DNA of 5,496 bases, taken from an uncultured Bacteroidales bacterium. Lineage in GTDB: Bacteria > Bacteroidota > Bacteroidia > Bacteroidales > Bacteroidaceae. Positions 1-5,496 of the stretch are shown one piece after another. The notes under the pieces are model-generated. The model worked only from the letters and a program-made list of their open reading frames with translations, searched no databases and was not told the origin of the DNA. The position numbers and the translations under genes were made by a program. Position 1 is the stretch's first letter; each line of letters opens with the position of its first letter. Location: NCBI GenBank assembly GCA_902803195.1, contig CADCOX010000360.1, positions 1 to 5,496 of the forward strand, in the 5' to 3' direction.

Positions 1-8
1 CGTTTCAT
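1..8 (-). CDS. Possible start codon of the next gene (partial)
   Basis: The minus strand ends in ATGAAACG (8-1), which would encode Met-Lys-Arg or similar, a typical beginning for a secreted or lipoprotein precursor. It lies 25 bases after the candidate -7 element, so its 5' untranslated region would be under about 20 bases. Only two full codons are visible, so neither the reading frame nor the product can be confirmed. An ATG this close to the edge could be chance. Confidence 0.25.
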
Positions 9-33
9 AAGCTGTTAAGGTTGAATTGGTGTG

Positions 34-68
34 CAAATATACAACTTTTCTCACAAACCGATGGCAAA
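34..68 (-). promoter_or_regulatory. Candidate Bacteroidota promoter for the next gene
   Basis: On the minus strand, TATATTTG at 41-34 matches the Bacteroidota -7 consensus TAnnTTTG exactly. A TTTG at 68-65 could be the -33 element; the 23-base spacer is at the long end of what is accepted, and a second TTTG at 57-54 is too close (12 bases). The position just beyond the operon terminator fits a promoter for a separate unit reading leftward out of the window. An 8-base motif in a small AT-rich stretch can occur by chance, so this is moderate evidence only. Confidence 0.5.
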
Positions 69-74
69 GAACAC

Positions 75-110
75 AAAAAAATGTGCCTCGCTACGAGGCG
101 AGGCACATTT
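75..110 (-). terminator. Intrinsic terminator of the SusC/SusD operon
   Basis: A perfect 12-bp inverted repeat (79-90 AAATGTGCCTCG against 99-110 CGAGGCACATTT) encloses an 8-base loop. On the minus strand the stem runs straight into a T tract (complement of the A run at 75-81), the classic Rho-independent layout, 28 bases past the SusD stop codon. On the plus strand the hairpin is followed only by TTT then AATAG, so it should work mainly for minus-strand transcripts. A CCTCG tandem repeat within the hairpin allows a second pairing register. Confidence 0.9.
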
Positions 111-137
111 AATAGAGTTTACTTGTCCGAAAACGGA

Positions 138-2069
138 TTATTTGGGCTGTCCCCAAGCAGGAGCATTCTTATCAATCCAGAGACGCTCTGAGCAGATGAC
201 TGGATTGTAGAGGCCATCGGACGTTGGCGTTAGACCTTGCTCGGCATAAGCAGCCTGACGGTTGGGACCCATTTTGTCATCCTCGGTGATAGCGCCAGTC
301 GGGAAACGACGAGGAATCTTCTCAGAGGGGACCTCCGAATAGCGAGGACGTGCGCAGATGGCCGATGTATAGCTGGGATAGCCTGAGCGACGAGCTGTGA
401 CATAAACCTCATTAGGATAGAGAGTGAAGTGGACCATCTCTTGGAGGTAGATCTTCTCCAATTTCTCCTTGGCTGTTCCCGTGAAGGCGTAGTTGGGAGT
501 TGCCAGCATAGCATCAATTTCACCTTCTTTGAGGTCGATGGGAGCCTCATTAGCATCATAAGTGAAGCAACCTTTGACACTGGCTCGATAAGCAATCTTG
601 TTCAGCTCAGAGAGCTTATCAAACTCCTGTACGGAGAAGCGGAGGCCCTTCTCATAGTAGTTCTTGGCCTGAGCCTCATTGCCTTCGAGCATAGCGAACT
701 CTGCAAGGTAGAGATTGACCTCACCGGCACCCAAGTAGAGTCCATACCATGGACGATTATCTTCTTTCCAGTAAGCCTTCTGAGCCTCGTCTGGGAGAGT
801 TGCGCCTTGGCACTGAGCCGTAGCGGAATAACGACGGCCGATGATCATCATCTGCTGAAGTGTAGAGTAAGCCGTATAGACGGTTCCGTTCTTTCCTTCA
901 GCATTGTAGATCTGCAGTTCTGTGGCCGATTTACCATACATGCTGGGGAAGTACCACTTGTACTTGCCTGTGCCATCGTTGTAAGCATTCCAATCGTCAG
1001 TCATGCCATAGTAGCGTACCCAGGGCTCGCCAAGGCCAGCCCACGAATCGAAGTGCTTGCCGCCCTCCTCATCGGTCTTCACATTCACGTTAGCTGCGAT
1101 GAAATCAGGCAGTTCGAGACCAGCTTCGAGGTAAGCGTTGACAATAGTTGAGTTCCAGTTGTTCTTCTTGTAGAAGAAGCGTACGCGCGGATCCAAACCT
1201 CCGACCATGAAGTCGATGACATGTTTGGAAGCTACGCAGCCGTAGAAATCGTTATCCCAATGGTAGACGAAGTCGTTGTTTTCATTGGATTCGGAAGCCT
1301 TGTTGAACATTACATCATCACCTAAATCATCTATATATCCGCAAGCAGCGCTCTTAACATTGGCAGCAATTTGCTTGGCCAACGTGGGATTGGCGTTAAT
1401 CAAGCGGACAGCAATGCGGAGCTTCAGTGAGTTGGCGAACTTTGCCCATTTAGCTAAGTCACCACCGAAGACGACATCCTGCGTATTGATCATAGAAGCA
1501 TTAGGAGCTGCGAAGTCAGCAATACACTCGTCAAGTGTCTTAATCCACTCATCGAAGAGGTATTCTACGCTGTCGTACTTAGGAGTAATAGTGCCACCCT
1601 CGTAAGCACCTGTGCAGGCTTCATCGTAAGGAATGGAACCATACATGTCGGTATCGAAGATAGCCGAATAAATAGTCAGGACGCGAGCTGCTGCGAGATA
1701 TGGCTTATTCGTGAGCTGTTCCTCTGCTGATAAACCTTGGAAAGCATGTTCCATATCGCGTACATACTTCAATGTCTGGAGGTACATATAGCCCTGATCG
1801 CCTGTGGCAGTCAACGTGATCAGTCCTTCACCAGCACCAGAGGAGGACTGTCCCCAGCCAGCCCACTGATACTTCATAGGAGCGTTGTAGTAATACTCCA
1901 GATACCAGTCGGGCTTGAAATTGTTGACGGCCTCGGCAAACAGATAGCTGATATTAGCCTCTGTTACAGCTGAGGGCGACTGGTTCAATTCAGCAAAATC
2001 ATCGCGGCAACCAGTCAGGGAAATTGAGCTTAGCGCTAAGGCAGCTAAAAATAATCTATAGAATTTCAT
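138..2069 (-). CDS. SusD/RagB-family nutrient-binding outer-membrane lipoprotein
   Basis: Surface lipoprotein that should cap the SusC-like barrel encoded 12 bases upstream and help capture its ligand. The 643-residue frame begins with a lipoprotein signal peptide; the lipobox SLTGC places the lipidated cysteine at C21. RDD directly after it resembles the Bacteroidota surface-export signal, which favours outer-leaflet exposure. The N-terminal motif FAELNQSPSAVTEANISYLF (25-44) and the DPRVRFF motif (D293) resemble the SusD-like_2 (PF12771) branch more than classical SusD, but that is recall, not a search. Around residues 450-485 lies the TPR-like helical segment GEVNLYLAEFAMLEGNEAQAKNYYEKGL. 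At 643 residues it is longer than starch SusD (about 550). It has eight cysteines besides C21, an uncommon number for this family in my experience. It is the last gene before a strong terminator. Ligand cannot be predicted from sequence alone. Confidence 0.95.
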   Translation of the reverse strand: MKFYRLFLAALALSSISLTGCRDDFAELNQSPSAVTEANISYLFAEAVNNFKPDWYLEYYYNAPMKYQWAGWGQSSSGAGEGLITLTATGDQGYMYLQTLKYVRDMEHAFQGLSAEEQLTNKPYLAAARVLTIYSAIFDTDMYGSIPYDEACTGAYEGGTITPKYDSVEYLFDEWIKTLDECIADFAAPNASMINTQDVVFGGDLAKWAKFANSLKLRIAVRLINANPTLAKQIAANVKSAACGYIDDLGDDVMFNKASESNENNDFVYHWDNDFYGCVASKHVIDFMVGGLDPRVRFFYKKNNWNSTIVNAYLEAGLELPDFIAANVNVKTDEEGGKHFDSWAGLGEPWVRYYGMTDDWNAYNDGTGKYKWYFPSMYGKSATELQIYNAEGKNGTVYTAYSTLQQMMIIGRRYSATAQCQGATLPDEAQKAYWKEDNRPWYGLYLGAGEVNLYLAEFAMLEGNEAQAKNYYEKGLRFSVQEFDKLSELNKIAYRASVKGCFTYDANEAPIDLKEGEIDAMLATPNYAFTGTAKEKLEKIYLQEMVHFTLYPNEVYVTARRSGYPSYTSAICARPRYSEVPSEKIPRRFPTGAITEDDKMGPNRQAAYAEQGLTPTSDGLYNPVICSERLWIDKNAPAWGQPK

Positions 2070-2081
2070 ATCGGTCTGTTA
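2070..2081 (-). promoter_or_regulatory. SusC-SusD intergenic gap / SusD translation start region
   Basis: Only 12 bases separate the SusC stop codon (TAA, 2084-2082) from the SusD ATG (2069-2067). Read on the minus strand they are TAACAGACCGAT, with no GGAGG-like Shine-Dalgarno sequence and no room for a promoter or terminator. This supports one bicistronic message and possible translational coupling. Lack of a Shine-Dalgarno sequence is normal in Bacteroidota. The start choice is backed by the immediately following lipoprotein signal peptide. Confidence 0.6.
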
Positions 2082-5000
2082 TTAGAAGGTTGCGTTAATG
2101 GTGAAAGTGTAACTTGCAGTGTAGGGGCTTACAGAACGGATATTGAACTGTGAAGCTGCCGTACCGCGGAAGGATTCAGGATTGAAGTGGTTGGGCAATG
2201 AGTTGAGCAGGTAGCCCAAATTGCGACCGGCAATGGTTAAGTTGAGGTTCTGAGCACCAATCTTCGAAGCGTACTTGCGAGGCAGGCGATAGCTCAGGGC
2301 CACTTCGCGCAATGCGATGTAGTTCAAGTCGGTAAACCAGCTGTCAGAGATGCCATCACCTACAGCAGCGCGGCCCCAAGAGTTGTTCCAATAGTTCCAA
2401 GACGAAGCGTGCTGAGGATCAGCCAGACCGCGCTCAACGAGCGATGCATAAGTCTCGTTCTTGCCACCATTACTGCTACCGATGACATATGTGCCACCAC
2501 TGGGTAGAGGCATTTCGTAGCCTGCAGGCATCATAGCATTCGGGATGATACCATCGTCGTACTGTTCGCCATCCCAGATAGAGGTGTAGGTTAAACCACC
2601 ATGAGCTGCGCTGGTACCGACGAGAGCATCCTCGAGGAAGCCATAGGCAGTTCCATAGTGCGAGCCATAGATAGCAACCTTACCACCAAAGCGTGCATCG
2701 AGCGTGGCACGAAGCGTCAAATCCTTCCAACGGAGGGAAGTGTTGATTGAGCCGAGGAAGTCAGGCTGAATCTTACCAACGGTCTTAACAACACCAGAAC
2801 GTGAGAAGTAGACGGAGTGACGACCAGAATAAGAAGCCGTCTCGAGGATGGGAAGACCTGTCTCTTCGTCATAGTTAGGCGTAGCATCAGATTTCAGCAG
2901 GCCATATTCGCCACCGACCTCGGCAACGGATGCGATACGGTAGTTACCGTAGGCAGCCATACCAGTGAGGGTGATGAAGTCAGCAACGTTCTCGTGGAGG
3001 CTGACAATCTTAGAGGTGTTCTTCGTGTATGTGAAGTTCAAATCCCACTGCCAGTCCTTTGTTTTGACAGGAGTCGTGTTGAGGGCGATTTCAACACCCT
3101 TGTTCTGGATGTTACCTGCGTTGATGTACTGATAAGAGAGACCAGAGACACTGGGAACGGAGATTCTCATGATCTGATCCTTAGTGTTCTCCTTATAATA
3201 GGTAAAGTCCAGACCGATGCGGTTGTTGAGGAAGCGCCAATCAAGACCGATTTCCCATGAGTTCTTGCGCTCAGGCTTCAGGTTTTGATCGTAAGCCGTG
3301 TCGCTCAGGCGGAGTGAATAGGTCTTACCTTGGTTCGTCGTGCCATTGAAGAGTTCGTAGGCGCTGTTAAGCAGATAGGCTTCGGTATCATTACCGACCT
3401 GTGCCCATGAACCGCGGACCTTTGCGAACGAAATCCAATCGGGGAGTTTGTCGCGGAAGGTCTCGGAGATCAACCATGAACCGCTGATAGAAGGATAGAA
3501 GTAGGAATAGTTACCATGTTCGTCAGCGTAGACGAGCGATGAAGACCAGTCATTACGACCCGTTACATCGAGGTAAATCTGGTCGCGCCAACTCAGTGAG
3601 AGCATACCAGCGATAGAGTAGATGCTCTTCTCGCCCGAGATGGTACCTGAGTAGGAAGGTGTTTCTTTGGAGTTTCCAATGAAGAATTGGCCGGGAACGA
3701 CGAGACCGCCATTGGTATTCTCCGACATCGATTGTACGAAGTTGTGGTAGTATTCCATACGGAGGAAACCGCCGAGGTTGAAGTCAGAGCCGAGGTCTTT
3801 GCTCCATGAAAGGCCGGTGTTGAAATTGGTCTGTTCCTTCGTGTAGAGGCTCATCTGGTACCAGCCACCTTCGTTAGCGTAGCCCGAACCGAGTTCCTTG
3901 GCTTCGTAGCGCTTGTAGTAGTAGTTGTAGTTACCTTCAGTGGTCCACTTCAGCCAAGACGTAAAGTCAACGTTCAACTTAACGTTCGGACGGACCATGG
4001 TCTCCTTCTGGCTATATTCGTTTTCATAGATGCTCCACCATATGCCACGACCGACGACACTGCCGTACTCATCGCCATAAGCCTGTTGAGCCAGGCCTCC
4101 ATGAGCGCCTTTGTACTTGTCGCGCCACTGGCGGGTGTCATATAAACGATCGAAATTGCCATCGATGAAGCGCTCTCCGAAGTTGGTCTCACCACCTTGC
4201 TTAGGATAGGAGTTGGCGAAGGAGATGCCAGCCTCGAGTTCAACAGCCTTGGATATCTTATGGCTACCCTTGGCCAGCAACGACAGACGGCTGAACGAGT
4301 TGTTCGGGGTCGTACCGTTGTTGTAACGATAAGACATAGAGGTGTAGAACGAAGTAGTCTCATTACCGCCCTGAATAGCTACGTTGGTGTTGGTGTTGAA
4401 TGCGTTGTCGTAGGCGTCCACGAAGTTGTTCTTGACAGGCGAATAGGGAATCATCGAATAGTCGACGTATTCGATGGGTTGGCCGTCGAAGCGGGGACCC
4501 CAGCTGTAGTCGGCGTCCAGCCAAGAGATGGTGCGAACGCCATCAGCATTCAGGTCGAACTCGTTGGTGTGCTGAGCATTGCCAGAGGGCTTGTAGTAGT
4601 TGTAACCTGACATGTAACCAGGGCCACGTTCATTCTGGAACGAAGGGCCGGAATAGACATGGTCGATACCGAGTGTTTGAGAGAAATTGATGCCCAAGCC
4701 CTTGCGTCCTTTACCGCTCTTGGTCGTGATGACGATAGCGCCATTCAGACCGCGTGAGCCATAAAGTGCAGTAGCGGCTGCACCCTTCAGCACAGATACC
4801 GTCTCGAAATCATCGGGGTTGAGGTTCTTTAGTTCGTTACCCCAGTCGGTGTCGTTTGTGCTCCAGTCGGCATCGCCGTCTTTAATTCCATTGTCAAGAA
4901 TGACGCCATCAATAACGTAAATAGGCTGGTTGTTCTTTCCAAGAGTAGAAGCTCCACGAATCAATATCCTAGAGGAGCCGAACAAGCCACCATCACCGTT

Positions 5001-5477
5001 GCTGATTTCGACACCGGCAACTTTACCTTGCAGCGCTTGTACGGGATTGATAACGTTGGCGTCGAGGTCTTCTGCCTTCAGCTCTGTGACAGCATAACCC
5101 AGCGCTTTCTGCTCACGTCTCATACCGAGAGCTGTCACAACGACTTCGCTGAGTGCACTGACATCTTCGCCAAACTGAATGTTGAGTGAGGAATTTCCAG
5201 CACCGACCTTCGCGCTTTGGGTCTTGAAACCCATGCACGAGAATTCAAGAATAGAGTTGGCAGGCACTGAAAGGCTGTAGTGTCCGTTGGCATCTGTTAT
5301 GGTGCCAGCGTTCAAGCCCATCACCTTAACCGTAGCACCAATGACAGGTTCGCCCGTGTCATCAGTGACTCTACCCTGTACGTTCACGTTTTGTGCATAG
5401 AACGCCGTAGCGAAGAAAAGGCACAAAACTGTCAAACACGCTCTCAATGAGAACGAAAAAGGAGTTTTCTTTTTCAT
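2082..5477 (-). CDS. SusC/RagA-family TonB-dependent outer-membrane transporter
   Basis: Outer-membrane beta-barrel that imports a nutrient, probably an oligosaccharide or peptide, with TonB energy and a partner SusD lipoprotein. The 1131-residue reading frame is intact. Residues 1-28 form a signal peptide (KKK, hydrophobic core, cleavage likely after AFYA). Residues about 31-104 are a CarboxypepD_reg-like domain (VQGRVTDDTGEPVIGATV, then TDANGHYSL). The stretch SEVVVTALGMRREQKALGYA (110-129) is the classic SusC junction and probable TonB box. The plug covers about 130-258, with QALQGKVAGV, IRGASTLG, PIYVIDGV, NPDDFETVSVLKGAAATALYGSRGLNGAIVITTKSG. The barrel follows, with family motifs GRNDWSS (W644), LKPER (E736), LREVALSYRLP (to P1066), AGRNL, and a terminal aromatic, ...TFTINATF. 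There is no N-terminal STN domain, so anti-sigma signalling of the FecA type is not expected. The start is supported by the signal peptide. Family assignment is firm; substrate is unknown. Confidence 0.97.
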   Translation of the reverse strand: MKKKTPFSFSLRACLTVLCLFFATAFYAQNVNVQGRVTDDTGEPVIGATVKVMGLNAGTITDANGHYSLSVPANSILEFSCMGFKTQSAKVGAGNSSLNIQFGEDVSALSEVVVTALGMRREQKALGYAVTELKAEDLDANVINPVQALQGKVAGVEISNGDGGLFGSSRILIRGASTLGKNNQPIYVIDGVILDNGIKDGDADWSTNDTDWGNELKNLNPDDFETVSVLKGAAATALYGSRGLNGAIVITTKSGKGRKGLGINFSQTLGIDHVYSGPSFQNERGPGYMSGYNYYKPSGNAQHTNEFDLNADGVRTISWLDADYSWGPRFDGQPIEYVDYSMIPYSPVKNNFVDAYDNAFNTNTNVAIQGGNETTSFYTSMSYRYNNGTTPNNSFSRLSLLAKGSHKISKAVELEAGISFANSYPKQGGETNFGERFIDGNFDRLYDTRQWRDKYKGAHGGLAQQAYGDEYGSVVGRGIWWSIYENEYSQKETMVRPNVKLNVDFTSWLKWTTEGNYNYYYKRYEAKELGSGYANEGGWYQMSLYTKEQTNFNTGLSWSKDLGSDFNLGGFLRMEYYHNFVQSMSENTNGGLVVPGQFFIGNSKETPSYSGTISGEKSIYSIAGMLSLSWRDQIYLDVTGRNDWSSSLVYADEHGNYSYFYPSISGSWLISETFRDKLPDWISFAKVRGSWAQVGNDTEAYLLNSAYELFNGTTNQGKTYSLRLSDTAYDQNLKPERKNSWEIGLDWRFLNNRIGLDFTYYKENTKDQIMRISVPSVSGLSYQYINAGNIQNKGVEIALNTTPVKTKDWQWDLNFTYTKNTSKIVSLHENVADFITLTGMAAYGNYRIASVAEVGGEYGLLKSDATPNYDEETGLPILETASYSGRHSVYFSRSGVVKTVGKIQPDFLGSINTSLRWKDLTLRATLDARFGGKVAIYGSHYGTAYGFLEDALVGTSAAHGGLTYTSIWDGEQYDDGIIPNAMMPAGYEMPLPSGGTYVIGSSNGGKNETYASLVERGLADPQHASSWNYWNNSWGRAAVGDGISDSWFTDLNYIALREVALSYRLPRKYASKIGAQNLNLTIAGRNLGYLLNSLPNHFNPESFRGTAASQFNIRSVSPYTASYTFTINATF

Positions 5478-5496
5478 GTTTGCACTTTTTGGGTTA
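5478..5496 (-). promoter_or_regulatory. SusC leader end (A-rich translation start region)
   Basis: The 19 bases before the SusC ATG read TAACCCAAAAAGTGCAAAC on the minus strand. They are A-rich with no recognisable Shine-Dalgarno sequence, as is common for Bacteroidota starts. The promoter must lie beyond the right edge of the window; no TAnnTTTG element fits in this stretch. Confidence 0.4.

Noticed and set aside
429..1151. Long plus-strand open frame (240 codons) opposite the SusD gene
   Set aside because: It lies wholly antisense to a confidently identified SusD gene. The translation shows no recognisable domain, and its openness is explained by the codon bias of the real gene.
1161..1180. 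Inverted repeat TTCTTC...GAAGAA inside SusD
   Set aside because: It is a 6-bp low-complexity match produced by the codons for FFYKKN; there is no T tract and no sign of a regulatory role.
2817..3260. Plus-strand open frame of 147 codons opposite SusC, and a similar one at 4197-4610
   Set aside because: Both are antisense shadows within conserved SusC barrel or plug-proximal coding sequence, with low-complexity Val/Arg-rich translations and no start signals.
3974..4363. Minus-strand open frame of 129 codons in another frame inside SusC
   Set aside because: It overlaps the SusC frame fully; the Arg/Ser/Thr-rich translation is typical of an out-of-frame reading.
1..5496. Search for CRISPR repeats, tRNA/rRNA genes, insertion-sequence ends or phage genes
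   Set aside because: Two intact genes fill about 97% of the window, and no regularly spaced repeats, cloverleaf-like segments, transposase motifs or terminal inverted repeats were seen.

Overview
The window holds one complete SusC/SusD-type outer-membrane nutrient-uptake pair, both genes on the minus strand, plus the boundary to the next transcription unit. It points to a member of the Bacteroidota, most likely order Bacteroidales. The evidence is the SusC-type TonB-dependent transporter with its own SusD-like lipoprotein, a lipobox followed by acidic residues, the absence of a clear Shine-Dalgarno sequence, and a TAnnTTTG-type promoter element. The moderate GC content and Tyr/Asn/Trp-rich proteins would fit a Prevotella-like genome, but that genus-level guess is inference.

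Layout, read in the direction of transcription (right to left): 5496-5478 is a short A-rich leader with the SusC start region. 5477-2082 encodes the 1131-residue SusC-like transporter. 2081-2070 is a 12-base gap. 2069-138 encodes the 643-residue SusD-like lipoprotein. 137-111 is a short 3' untranslated stretch. 110-75 is a strong intrinsic terminator (perfect 12-bp stem plus T tract). 68-34 carries a candidate Bacteroidota promoter for the next gene, and an ATG at 8-6 may be that gene's start.

The two proteins should work as one machine. The SusC barrel spans the outer membrane and the SusD lipoprotein caps it from the outside; together they capture an oligomeric nutrient and import it using TonB energy. 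SusC/SusD gene order, the tiny gap and the terminator directly after SusD all indicate co-transcription, with SusD as the last gene of the operon. No glycoside hydrolase, peptidase, sulfatase, sensor or sigma/anti-sigma gene is visible, so the substrate cannot be assigned.

I found no evidence of a new biological system. The notable points are modest: eight non-lipid cysteines in SusD against one in mature SusC, a slippable terminator hairpin, an acidic DxDW repeat in the SusC plug, and a very compact operon boundary.
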